Shown here piece by piece: positions 1-7,818 of a stretch of 64,000 nt of DNA. This stretch comes from an uncultured Paracoccaceae bacterium (GTDB lineage Bacteria > Pseudomonadota > Alphaproteobacteria > Rhodobacterales > Rhodobacteraceae). Under the pieces are notes generated by a model. The model was given only the letters and a program-made list of their open reading frames with translations. It was not told where the DNA came from and did no database searches. Within the stretch, counting starts at the first letter, position 1, and the number at the start of each line of letters is the position of its first letter. The stretch lies in NCBI GenBank assembly GCA_947498985.1, contig CANMMF010000001.1, positions 525,501-589,500 of the forward strand, written 5' to 3'. A program made the position numbers and the translations under genes.

Positions 1-335
1 CGCGGATCGACGGCTCTGAGCTGGGCGCGGGGTTTCATTTCGATACCGACGGTACGGCGCATCAGATCGACCTGCCGGAGAAACGGCCGTTCAGGAGATC
101 GCTCTGGGCCGTGCGTCGCGAGACCCGTGGCGATGCGGGAACGCAGCCGAAACAGAGACTGAATATGCTTGATGCGCCGTTTTACTCGCGCTCGGCCGTC
201 GAGACGCAGATCGATGGCGAGCGCACGATCGGGGTGCATGAGGCGCTGGATCTCAGGCGCTTCCGCTCACCGATTCTCAAGCCGATGCTGGCGGTTCGGG
301 TGCCCCGTCGCGGTAACTGGCGATTTGGTCTCTGA
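1..335 (+). CDS. crtC: Acyclic carotenoid 1,2-hydratase (hydroxyneurosporene synthase), C-terminal part
   Basis: The window opens inside this gene; the frame is open from base 3 to the TGA at 333-335, about 110 residues. The C-terminal reading contains MLDAPFYSRSAVETQ followed by GVHEALDLRRFRSP and ends near PRRGNWRFGL, which I recognise as the C-terminus of CrtC, the enzyme adding water across the 1,2 double bond of neurosporene-type carotenoids. Its stop abuts the stop of convergent tspO with no spacer, as in the Rhodobacter crtIBK/crtDC arrangement. The context of tspO, crtB and crtI supports the call. The N-terminal two thirds lie outside the window. Confidence 0.85.
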   Translation, partial: RIDGSELGAGFHFDTDGTAHQIDLPEKRPFRRSLWAVRRETRGDAGTQPKQRLNMLDAPFYSRSAVETQIDGERTIGVHEALDLRRFRSPILKPMLAVRVPRRGNWRFGL

Positions 336-806
336 TCAGGCGGCGCGGGCGTCTTCCTCGGGGTTCAACCGCAGGACGCTGGCATTGAGCGCCCCCGCGA
401 TGGTCACCCAGACAAGGTAGGGGATGAACAGCACGCCCGCGATCCAGTCAACCGACCAGAGCGCAACCATCGCCGCGGCCACCGAAAGCCACAACCCGCA
501 GAGCACCACCATCCCCAGCCGGATCTTCTTCAGCCCGAAGAACACCGGGGTCCAGAGGCCGTTGAGCCCGATCTGCAAGGACCAGAGCGCCATGGCAAGA
601 CCATTGTCCTCGGCCAGCGCCACGCGGGCCCCGGCGGCGGACATGCAAAGATAAAGCGTGGTCCATGTGACGGGAAACACCCAATCCGGGGGTGTCCAGC
701 TTGGCTTGTTCAGATCACGGTACCAGGGGCCCGGCGGAAAGAGGCCGCCGGTCGAGCCCACCGCGAGGCATGCGGCGAGGAATATCGCGAACAAAAGCCA
801 GAACAT
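336..806 (-). CDS. tspO: TspO/MBR family tryptophan-rich sensory protein
   Basis: 156 residues, the normal family length. The protein is hydrophobic throughout, consistent with five membrane helices. The signature PPGPWYRDLNKPSWTPPDWV is at residues 24-43, and there are many tryptophans. TspO (formerly CrtK) is an outer-membrane porphyrin-binding sensor; in Rhodobacter sphaeroides it tunes expression of photosynthesis genes in response to oxygen. It is the third gene of the crtI-crtB-tspO operon: the ATG at 806 lies four bases after the crtB stop. The stop is directly abutted by the stop of convergent crtC. A regulatory rather than enzymatic role is inferred from the family. Confidence 0.93.
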   Translation of the reverse strand: MFWLLFAIFLAACLAVGSTGGLFPPGPWYRDLNKPSWTPPDWVFPVTWTTLYLCMSAAGARVALAEDNGLAMALWSLQIGLNGLWTPVFFGLKKIRLGMVVLCGLWLSVAAAMVALWSVDWIAGVLFIPYLVWVTIAGALNASVLRLNPEEDARAA

Positions 807-810
807 TCAT

Positions 811-1848
811 TCACGTAACGCGCGTGCGGCTCTCAAGCAAGCTTTGATGCCGCGCGCGGTCGGTTTTCGCCAGCTGCGTGAGCGCGTCGATCAGCCCGTC
901 GGCGCGACTGAAATCGGCCTGATGGCGGGCCGCGGCGTCCACGAGAAACGCAACCTCGGGCAAGGGCCGGGCGTAAAGGGTGGCGGCACGCGGTGTGACC
1001 AGCGACAGCGAACTGCGCAACCCTGCCTCGACAAGCCAGCCCAGTTTCTGGCCGCGCGAGGTATGCGCCCGCGTCGAGATCGAATCGTACCCGGCCTGCG
1101 CCACTTCGGAGCCGATGCCGGCATAGATCAGGCGGGCGGCAAAAATGCCGGGCCGGCAGCGGCGCGGCAGCACCGCAATCCCCGGCTCCGAGCGGTAATA
1201 GAGCCTGTTCGCCTCCATCACCAGGCGCCGCGCCATGTAGCGAATCGCCTTGGTCGGTCTGGGATCGGCAAAAAAGGCGTCGGGGTCGATCCCGGCCTCA
1301 TCCATCCAGTCGAGCGGCACGTAGAGCCGCTGTTCCAGCGCGTCCTCTCCGATGTCGCGGGCGATGTTGGTCAGCTGCATCGCGACACCGAGATCGCAGG
1401 CCCGGGCGAGCGCGTCGCGATCCCGAACACCCATCAGCACCGCCATCATCGTCCCCACGGCAGAGGCGACGCGCGCGGAGTAGGAATAAACATCCGACAG
1501 CGTTTTGTACCGCCGCCCCATCGCATCCCAGGCCAGCCCCTCCAGCAGCGCTTCGGGCAGGGCGCGCGGCATTTCGAACTCTTCGACCACGGCGGCAAAG
1601 GCCCTGTCCGGCGCGGCGTTGCGCGGGCAACCGGCATAGACGGCTTCGAGGCGTTCCTGCAATTGCAGCACCGCCGCGGCTTTCTCCGCGTTGAGATCAA
1701 CCGCGTCATCCGCAAGCCTGCAGAATGCGTAAAGTGCCAGCGCCGGGTCGCGCACGGATTGCGGCAAAAGCTTTGAGGCGGCATGAAATGACAGCGATCC
1801 GTGGCGGATCATCTCGGCGCAGGCCTGCATGTCGGCACTTTGGGTCAT
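811..1848 (-). CDS. crtB: Phytoene synthase
   Basis: 345 residues. It condenses two geranylgeranyl diphosphates to phytoene, the first committed carotenoid step. Two aspartate-rich Mg-diphosphate motifs are visible: DDAVD at residues 47-51 and NIARDIGED at 161-169. The start is the ATG at 1848, which overlaps the crtI stop as ATGA. The frame stays open upstream through crtI on the same strand, but that extension is crtI read out of frame and has no crtB homology. It is the middle gene of crtI-crtB-tspO, so it is probably under the same PpsR-type control as crtI. Confidence 0.95.
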   Translation of the reverse strand: MTQSADMQACAEMIRHGSLSFHAASKLLPQSVRDPALALYAFCRLADDAVDLNAEKAAAVLQLQERLEAVYAGCPRNAAPDRAFAAVVEEFEMPRALPEALLEGLAWDAMGRRYKTLSDVYSYSARVASAVGTMMAVLMGVRDRDALARACDLGVAMQLTNIARDIGEDALEQRLYVPLDWMDEAGIDPDAFFADPRPTKAIRYMARRLVMEANRLYYRSEPGIAVLPRRCRPGIFAARLIYAGIGSEVAQAGYDSISTRAHTSRGQKLGWLVEAGLRSSLSLVTPRAATLYARPLPEVAFLVDAAARHQADFSRADGLIDALTQLAKTDRARHQSLLESRTRVT

Positions 1849-3401
1849 TCTGCCGCGAGCCGCTCTGCCACAGCGGCAAACTCTGGGTCCGGCACCAGCT
1901 GGCTCAGCACTTCGGCGGAGGAGATCACACCGGGCATGCCCGCCCCGGGATGGGTTCCGGCGCCGGTCAGGTAGAGCCCCTGCACCTCTTCGGAGACATT
2001 GTGCGGGCGGAACCACGCGCTCTGGAAAATCCGCGGCTCGATGGAGAAGCCGGTGCCATGCGGCGCGAGATAGCGGCTCTGGAACGTTTCCGGGGTAAAG
2101 ATCTCCTGCGCGGTGATCCGGTCCTGGAAACCGGGGATCAGCTTTTCGTCGAGAATGCGGGCCATCCGGGTCTTGTAGGCCTCGCCGATCTCCGACCAGT
2201 CCGCCGCAGTCTCGTGGCCCAGATGCGGCACCGGCGAGAGAACGTAGAACGTATCGTCGCCTTGCGGCGCGCAGGTGGGATCGGTCACGGACGGGCGGTG
2301 CACATAAAGCGACATGTCCTCGGCCACTTTGCCGTTGAGAAAGATGTCGCGCACCAAACCGCGATAGCGCGGGCCATTCAGGATCGTATGATGGCCAACG
2401 TCCCGCCACATGCCGGACGTGCCCCCGGTGCCGAAATACCAGACATAGAGACCCATCGACCAGCGCGACTTCTTCAGCCGCCGCCGGGTCCAGCGTTTGC
2501 GGGGCGTATTGCGCAGCAGATGATCGTAGGTAAAGCCCGCATCGGCGTTTGACACAATCACGTCTGCGGTGATGATCTCGCCGGAGGCGAGCCGCACGCC
2601 GCGCGCGCGGTTGTCCTTCACGAGGATCTCGTCCACCTCGGTGTTCATCCGCAGCAGACCGCCCTGATCCTCGATCACGCTGCCCATGGCGCGCGCAAGC
2701 TCTGCCACGCCGCCGATTGCGTAATGCACGCCAAACGCCTTTTCGAGATGGCTGACGAGGATATACATGGAGGTCACGTTGAATGGATCGCCGCCGATGA
2801 AGAGCGGATGAAAGCTGAGCGCCATGCGCAGCCGTTCGTCCTTTACCCGCCTGGCGGCATGCGCATAGACCGAGCGATCCGCCCGCAGCATCGCGAATTT
2901 CGGCAGCACCTGGATCAGATCGCGCAGCCGGTGCATCGACCGGCGGCCCAGATCCTCGAAGCCGAACCAGTAGCGCGCCTCACTGTCGCGCAGGAACTTG
3001 CGGTACCCGTTCACGTCGCCCGGTGAAAGGCGCGCGACCTCGTCGACCATCCGGTCAGTGGAGCCGGTCGCGGTGAAGGTGGAGCCATCGGGCCAGCGGA
3101 TCTCGTAAAACGGATCGAGCGGACGCAGGTCGATCTCTTCATGAAGCTTGCGACCGCAGACAGCAAAAAGCTCCTTGAGCACTTGCGGCACGGTCACGAT
3201 GGTCGGGCCCAGATCGAATCTGTGGCCATCTTTCCAGATCGCGGAGCCGCGTCCGCCCGGCACATCCAGACGGTCGATCAGTGTCACGCGATACCCGCGC
3301 GCGCCCAGCCGCATGGCCGAGGCAAGGCCACCAAGGCCAGCCCCGACCACCAGCGCATGCGCGCCGCCGGAAGAGCTCAGAGAGGGGTCAATCCGCGTCA
3401 T
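1845..3401 (-). CDS. crtI: Phytoene desaturase (neurosporene-forming type)
   Basis: 518 residues from the ATG at 3401, the length usual for Rhodobacter CrtI. The N-terminus has the FAD Rossmann motif VVGAGLGGLASA (residues 18-29) with an acidic residue following at TLIDR. The C-terminus has the bacterial phytoene desaturase signature GLYLTGAGTHPGAGMPGV. In spheroidene-type organisms the enzyme desaturates phytoene to neurosporene. A TTG at 3440 would add 13 residues, but it falls inside a TGT-N12-ACA palindrome and has no clear ribosome binding site, so I prefer 3401. First gene of the crtI-crtB-tspO operon, divergent from crtA. Confidence 0.95.
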   Translation of the reverse strand: MTRIDPSLSSSGGAHALVVGAGLGGLASAMRLGARGYRVTLIDRLDVPGGRGSAIWKDGHRFDLGPTIVTVPQVLKELFAVCGRKLHEEIDLRPLDPFYEIRWPDGSTFTATGSTDRMVDEVARLSPGDVNGYRKFLRDSEARYWFGFEDLGRRSMHRLRDLIQVLPKFAMLRADRSVYAHAARRVKDERLRMALSFHPLFIGGDPFNVTSMYILVSHLEKAFGVHYAIGGVAELARAMGSVIEDQGGLLRMNTEVDEILVKDNRARGVRLASGEIITADVIVSNADAGFTYDHLLRNTPRKRWTRRRLKKSRWSMGLYVWYFGTGGTSGMWRDVGHHTILNGPRYRGLVRDIFLNGKVAEDMSLYVHRPSVTDPTCAPQGDDTFYVLSPVPHLGHETAADWSEIGEAYKTRMARILDEKLIPGFQDRITAQEIFTPETFQSRYLAPHGTGFSIEPRIFQSAWFRPHNVSEEVQGLYLTGAGTHPGAGMPGVISSAEVLSQLVPDPEFAAVAERLAAE

Positions 3402-3411
3402 CTCGAACCGG

Positions 3412-3440
3412 AGCCTAGCACTGTCAACTAAACCTGACAA
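3412..3440 (-). promoter_or_regulatory. Possible crtI promoter
   Basis: On the minus strand TTGTCA (3440-3435) and TAGGCT (3417-3412) are 17 bases apart, a plausible sigma70-type pair. The -35 box overlaps the palindrome at 3422-3439, as expected if a repressor occludes the promoter. The start site would fall only a few bases before the ATG at 3401, giving a nearly leaderless message, which lowers confidence. Confidence 0.35.
3422..3439. promoter_or_regulatory. PpsR/CrtJ-type operator upstream of crtI
   Basis: Exact TGT-N12-ACA: TGTCAACTAAACCTGACA. This is the known recognition pattern of PpsR/CrtJ, the aerobic repressor of bch, crt and puc genes in Rhodobacter. It lies 21-38 bases upstream of the crtI ATG. 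A second copy of the pattern lies 58 bases away on the crtA side, and paired sites in the crtA/crtI gap are the known arrangement. Binding itself is inferred. Confidence 0.8.
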
Positions 3441-3482
3441 TGGCTGTAGAGATGCAGCGTACTGTGGGGCAATTGCCTTTTC

Positions 3483-3511
3483 TTTTCAGGGTTCATATGT
3501 CAGACTAAATT
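3483..3511 (+). promoter_or_regulatory. Possible crtA-bchIDO promoter
   Basis: TTTTCA (3483-3488) and TAAATT (3506-3511) with a 17-base spacer. The -10 box lies inside the palindrome at 3498-3515, the usual geometry for PpsR repression. The match to consensus is moderate, so this is only a suggestion. Confidence 0.35.
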
Positions 3512-3515
3512 GACA
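3498..3515. promoter_or_regulatory. PpsR/CrtJ-type operator upstream of crtA
   Basis: Exact TGT-N12-ACA: TGTCAGACTAAATTGACA, ending 17 bases before the crtA ATG at 3533. It shares the core TGTCA...TGACA with the site at 3422-3439. The position predicts oxygen/light repression of crtA-bchI-bchD-bchO. Confidence 0.8.
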
Positions 3516-3532
3516 TACCGGGAAATGCACAG

Positions 3533-4240
3533 ATGCAGACAGTCAGCCTGAGCCTCTTCCGTTTCGACGGAACGGCCGCGCGCCTCTGGGCGCTGGCAAT
3601 GATGGGTATGACACGTCTATCTCTTCCGAAAATCGACGGAATCGGGTTCTGGAAACTGTGCGGGTCGGGCACCGGTGAAGGCTTCACACCCATCCCCAAC
3701 ACCGCCGTCTATGCGATTCTCGCCACCTGGCCGAATGAGGCCACGGCGCGCGACCGTACCCAGCATTCGAAACTCTTTGACCGGTACCGGCAGCGTGCGT
3801 CGGAAGACTGGAGCCTCTATCTGACGCCGGTCTCGACCCGCGGCGCCTGGTCGGACCGGACGCCTTTCGCCAGCCAGACCGATTCGGGGCACGGACCGAT
3901 CGCGGCACTGACCAGAGCGTCGGTCAGACCTTCGGTCGCGCTGAAGTTCTGGGGCCGCGTGCCCGACATCAGCCAGGTGATCGGCACCGACCCCAACGTT
4001 CTGTTCAAGATCGGCATCGGAGAGGTGCCGCTCTTGCACCAGATCACCTTCTCGATCTGGCCCGACACCTCCAGCATGGCGCATTTCGCACGCCGTGACG
4101 GACCACATGCGCAGGCCATTCAGGCCGTGCGCGACGGCGCATGGTTCAGTGAAGAGCTCTATGCGCGCTTTCGCATCGCCGGTGAGTCCGGCAGCTGGGA
4201 AGGCCAAAGCCCTCGGATCCTCAAGGAGGTCCTGACATGA
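3533..4240 (+). CDS. crtA: Spheroidene monooxygenase
   Basis: 235 residues, normal for CrtA. The enzyme introduces the keto group that converts spheroidene to spheroidenone in the presence of oxygen, giving the red carotenoid of aerobically grown phototrophs. The sequence is recognised by overall similarity (N-terminus MQTVSLSLFRFDG, then WALAMMGM; internal GFTPIPNTAVYAILATWP); I see no short diagnostic catalytic motif. Its position divergent from crtI and upstream of bchI is the classical order. Its stop overlaps the bchI start as ATGA, so the four genes to bchO form one transcription unit. Confidence 0.93.
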   Translation: MQTVSLSLFRFDGTAARLWALAMMGMTRLSLPKIDGIGFWKLCGSGTGEGFTPIPNTAVYAILATWPNEATARDRTQHSKLFDRYRQRASEDWSLYLTPVSTRGAWSDRTPFASQTDSGHGPIAALTRASVRPSVALKFWGRVPDISQVIGTDPNVLFKIGIGEVPLLHQITFSIWPDTSSMAHFARRDGPHAQAIQAVRDGAWFSEELYARFRIAGESGSWEGQSPRILKEVLT

Positions 4241-5241
4241 AACAGCCATTCCCCTTCTCCGCCATCGTCGGCCAGGACGCGATGAAAACCGCCATGATCC
4301 TCACCGCCGTGGACCCCGGTATCGGCGGTGTGCTTGTCTTTGGTGACCGCGGCACCGGCAAGTCGACCGCGGTGCGCGCATTGGCCGCCCTGCTGCCCGA
4401 TATCCAGAAACTCGACGGCAGCCCGACCAATGGCGAGACCGTCGAAGAACAGCCGGGTTGGGCGGAAAACGTCTCTGATACGCTGGTCACGGTGCCCACC
4501 CCGGTGATCGATCTGCCTTTGGGTGCGACCGAGGATCGGGTCGTTGGCGCGCTGGATATAGAACGGGCTTTAACCCGCGGCGAAAAGGCGTTCGAGCCCG
4601 GCCTGCTGGCGCGCGCCAATCGCGGCTATCTCTATATCGATGAGGTCAACCTGCTCGAGGATCACATCGTTGATCTGCTGCTCGACGTGGCCCAGTCCGG
4701 CGAGAACGTGATCGAACGCGAAGGGCTGTCGATCCGCCATGATGCGCGCTTTGTGCTCGTGGGCTCCGGCAACCCCGAAGAGGGTGAACTGCGTCCGCAG
4801 CTTCTCGACCGCTTTGGTCTGTCGGTCGAGGTCAGCTCGCCCGAGGATATCGAGGAGCGGATCGAGGTGATCCGCCGCCGCGCCGCCTTTGAAAGCAATC
4901 CCAAGAGCTTCCTGAAGAAATGGCGCAAGGAAGACGCAAAGATCCGTGACCGGATCATCGCCGCCCGCGAGGGGCTGCGCGCGATCAGGTCGCCCGACAG
5001 CACGTTGCGCGATTGCGCGCGGCTGTGCGTCACGCTGGGCTCTGACGGTCTGCGCGGCGAGTTGACCTTGCTGCGCACCGCCAAGGCGCTTGCTGCTTAC
5101 GAAGGCGGCAAAAGTGTCACCCGCACGCATCTGCGATCGGTTGCACCGATGGCGCTCTCCCACCGTCTGCGCCGCGACCCGCTTGACGAAGCCGGGTCGA
5201 CCGCCCGGGTCCAGCGGGTGGTCGAGGATGTGCTCGCATGA
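4237..5241 (+). CDS. bchI: Magnesium chelatase ATPase subunit I
   Basis: 334 residues. BchI is the AAA+ motor of magnesium chelatase, which with BchD and BchH inserts Mg2+ into protoporphyrin IX at the branch point of bacteriochlorophyll synthesis. Walker A GDRGTGKST is at residues 36-44. Walker B is around residues 131-136, ending in the DE pair 135-136. The sensor region GSGNPEEGELRPQLLDRFG follows. Translationally coupled to crtA and bchD by four-base overlaps. Confidence 0.97.
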   Translation: MKQPFPFSAIVGQDAMKTAMILTAVDPGIGGVLVFGDRGTGKSTAVRALAALLPDIQKLDGSPTNGETVEEQPGWAENVSDTLVTVPTPVIDLPLGATEDRVVGALDIERALTRGEKAFEPGLLARANRGYLYIDEVNLLEDHIVDLLLDVAQSGENVIEREGLSIRHDARFVLVGSGNPEEGELRPQLLDRFGLSVEVSSPEDIEERIEVIRRRAAFESNPKSFLKKWRKEDAKIRDRIIAAREGLRAIRSPDSTLRDCARLCVTLGSDGLRGELTLLRTAKALAAYEGGKSVTRTHLRSVAPMALSHRLRRDPLDEAGSTARVQRVVEDVLA

Positions 5242-6923
5242 TCGAAAACCCGGTCGATTCGTGGGTCACGGGTCAACTGGCACTGGCCCTTCTGGCGGTT
5301 GACCCCGCCGGATTGAGAGGGCTGCACCTGCGCGCACGCGCCAGCCCGGTGCGTGACGCGTTTCTGGACGGGCTGCCCTGTGCGTTGCAACCGATCCGGA
5401 AAATCACGCCGAACCTCTCGGACACGCAACTCTTTGGCGGCGTCGACATCGCGGCAACTCTGGCCGAAGCCCGCTTGGTGCGGTCCACGGGGATTCTGGC
5501 CGAGCCCTGCCGCCTGATGCTCTCCATGGCGGAGCGTTGCCATGCGGAGCTTGCCGCGCGACTGGCGCAGGCGCTGGATGGTGCGGGCGGTCACAGCCTG
5601 ATCCTGCTGGACGAAGGGGCGGAGCCCGATGAGCATGCGCCGACAACCCTGATCGAACGGCTGGCCTTTTCGCTCGATCTCGACGGGTTGCGCGCCGCCG
5701 AGCTGGCACAGATCGCGCTTGGCCAGACCGAAATCGAGGCGGCCCGCGCGCACCTCTCGGATGTGGTCATTCCCGACGACGCCATCGCCATGCTGACGGT
5801 GACCGCGGCGCGGTTCGGGATCACCTCGATGCGCGCGCCGATTCTGGCGCTGAACGCCGCGCGCGCGCATGCCGCGCTGGGCGCGCGCTCCTGCCTGAGC
5901 GACGAGGATCTCGAGATCGCCGCACAGCTGGTCTTCAGCCATCGCGCCACGCAATGGCCCGACCAGCAGGACGCGCCCGCCGAGCCGCAGACCGAGCCGG
6001 AGGATGACACACCCGACCCGACCTCTCAGGATGAAAGCCAGTCCCTCGATCTGCCCGAAGATCTGCTGGTCGAGGCGGTGAAGGCTCTGTTGCCGCCGGA
6101 TCTGCTTGGCGCGCTGATGAAGACCGGCGGCACAAGATCGGCCAAGGGCACCGGCGGCGCCGGGGCAAAGCGCAAGGGCAACCGGCGTGGCCGACCCCTG
6201 CCCTCCCGCCCCGGGACGCCTGGACAAGACAGCCGGATCGACATCATCGCGACGCTGCGCGCCGCCGCCCCCTGGCAACCGATGCGGCGCAAGGCGCATC
6301 CGGATGCCAAAGGCCTGCTCATCCGTCCGACCGACATCCATGTCCGCCGCTTTCAGGAAATGTCGGACCGGCTGGTGATCTTTGCGGTTGATGCCTCGGG
6401 CTCTTCCGCTGTCGCGCGGCTTGCGGAGGTGAAAGGCGCCATCGAGCTTTTGCTGGCCGATGCCTATTCCAAACGCGATCACGTGGCACTTGTCAGCTTT
6501 CGCGGCGAAGGTGCGTCGGTCCTGCTGCCGCCCACACGCTCGCTTGTGCAGACAAAGCGCCGTCTGGCAAGCTTGCCGGGCGGCGGCGGCACACCGCTGG
6601 CCGCCGGTCTGAAAACCACCGCAGAGCTTGCCCGGCAGGCGCAATCGCAGGGCCTTTCACCCTCCATCGCGATCCTGACCGACGGCCGCGCCAATGTGCC
6701 GCTCGACGGGCGCACCGGGCGGGCGGCGGCGCGCGAGGATGCGCAACGCATGGCCGGTCTGCTGACCGGGCAGGGCTGGCCGATGGCGGTTGTCGACACG
6801 GCCATGCGCCCGCAGGCGGATCTGGCAAGGCTGGCGCAGCAGCTTGGCGCGAGCTATCTGCCTTTGCCGCGCGCCGACGCACGGCGGCTCAGCACCGCCA
6901 TCGGATCCGCTCTGGAGGCCTGA
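5238..6923 (+). CDS. bchD: Magnesium chelatase subunit D
   Basis: 561 residues. BchD forms the ring platform with BchI in magnesium chelatase. The N-terminal part is an inactive AAA+-like domain. An acidic, proline-rich linker lies around residues 240-275. The C-terminal integrin I (von Willebrand A) domain has its metal-site motif DASGSS at residues 385-390, with a later LTDGRAN. The start overlaps bchI as ATGA. The length and domain order are typical. Confidence 0.96.
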   Translation: MIENPVDSWVTGQLALALLAVDPAGLRGLHLRARASPVRDAFLDGLPCALQPIRKITPNLSDTQLFGGVDIAATLAEARLVRSTGILAEPCRLMLSMAERCHAELAARLAQALDGAGGHSLILLDEGAEPDEHAPTTLIERLAFSLDLDGLRAAELAQIALGQTEIEAARAHLSDVVIPDDAIAMLTVTAARFGITSMRAPILALNAARAHAALGARSCLSDEDLEIAAQLVFSHRATQWPDQQDAPAEPQTEPEDDTPDPTSQDESQSLDLPEDLLVEAVKALLPPDLLGALMKTGGTRSAKGTGGAGAKRKGNRRGRPLPSRPGTPGQDSRIDIIATLRAAAPWQPMRRKAHPDAKGLLIRPTDIHVRRFQEMSDRLVIFAVDASGSSAVARLAEVKGAIELLLADAYSKRDHVALVSFRGEGASVLLPPTRSLVQTKRRLASLPGGGGTPLAAGLKTTAELARQAQSQGLSPSIAILTDGRANVPLDGRTGRAAAREDAQRMAGLLTGQGWPMAVVDTAMRPQADLARLAQQLGASYLPLPRADARRLSTAIGSALEA

Positions 6924-6924
6924 G

Positions 6925-7779
6925 ATGGAGCCTGCCCTGAGCCCCGACTGGCCTTTGGCAGAACATTCGCGTTTCGTGCGCTCCCGTCCGCATCATTGGC
7001 ATCTGCAGGATCTTGGCCAAGGACCAACGCTGCTCCTGATTCATGGCACCGGCGCCTCGACGCATAGCTGGCGCGATCTCATGCCCTTGCTGGCCGAGAC
7101 ATACCGCGTTGTCGCCATCGACCTGCCCGGCCACGGGTTCACCCGGCTTGGATCGCGCATGCGGTCGTCACTGGACTGTGTCAGCGACGACCTGGCGGCG
7201 CTCTGCCGGGTGGAGGGCATCGATCCTTGCGCCATCATCGGCCATTCGGCGGGGGCCGCCGTTGCCCTGCGCTGTTCGGCAAAGCTTGGCCGGAACGCGC
7301 CGGTCATCGGCATCAACCCGGCCTTGCAGCCCTTTCACGGGCTCGCCGGGGTGATGTTTCCGGTGGCCGCGCGCATGATGGCGATGGCGCCGGGACTGGT
7401 CGACATGCTGGCGCGCTCGATGGCCTCATCCGAGCGGGTTGGCCAGCTTTTGGCAGGAACAGGGTCGAAACTGACGCGCGACGGCACCGAACTTTACGCC
7501 CGGCTTTTCCGCGACAAGCGCCATGTCGAAGGCGCGCTTTTGATGATGGCACAGTGGAAACTGGACGGGCTTCGCGCGGACCTGCCAAAGCTCGACACGC
7601 GGGCGCTGTTTCTGACAGGCAGTCTCGATGGCATGGTGCCGCCGATTGGCGCGGTCGAGGCCGCGTCACAGATGCGCAATGCCGAAGCCCGGAGCCTCGA
7701 CGGCTTTGGCCATCTCGTGCACGAAGAAGCCCCCGAAAAGGTCGCCGCAATCCTCACCCGGTGGCTGGGCGCGCAATAA
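6925..7779 (+). CDS. bchO: Alpha/beta hydrolase of the bacteriochlorophyll cluster (BchO)
   Basis: 284 residues starting at the ATG one base after the bchD stop. An alpha/beta hydrolase: HGTGAS for the oxyanion region, nucleophile elbow GHSAGAA with Ser108, and C-terminal GFGHLVHEE supplying the catalytic His. BchO follows bchD in most proteobacterial photosynthesis clusters and is often annotated as a magnesium chelatase accessory protein; its reaction is not established. Last gene of crtA-bchI-bchD-bchO and the last recognisable photosynthesis gene on this side. Confidence 0.9.
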   Translation: MEPALSPDWPLAEHSRFVRSRPHHWHLQDLGQGPTLLLIHGTGASTHSWRDLMPLLAETYRVVAIDLPGHGFTRLGSRMRSSLDCVSDDLAALCRVEGIDPCAIIGHSAGAAVALRCSAKLGRNAPVIGINPALQPFHGLAGVMFPVAARMMAMAPGLVDMLARSMASSERVGQLLAGTGSKLTRDGTELYARLFRDKRHVEGALLMMAQWKLDGLRADLPKLDTRALFLTGSLDGMVPPIGAVEAASQMRNAEARSLDGFGHLVHEEAPEKVAAILTRWLGAQ

Positions 7780-7818
7780 CCGCTTGCGGCGCGACGCGGG
7801 CGCGGACATGACGGGGAC

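Noticed and set aside
1849-2409. Upstream extension of the crtB frame giving a 532-residue protein
   Set aside because: It overlaps crtI on the same strand in another frame; phytoene synthase begins at the ATG at 1848, which forms an ATGA junction.
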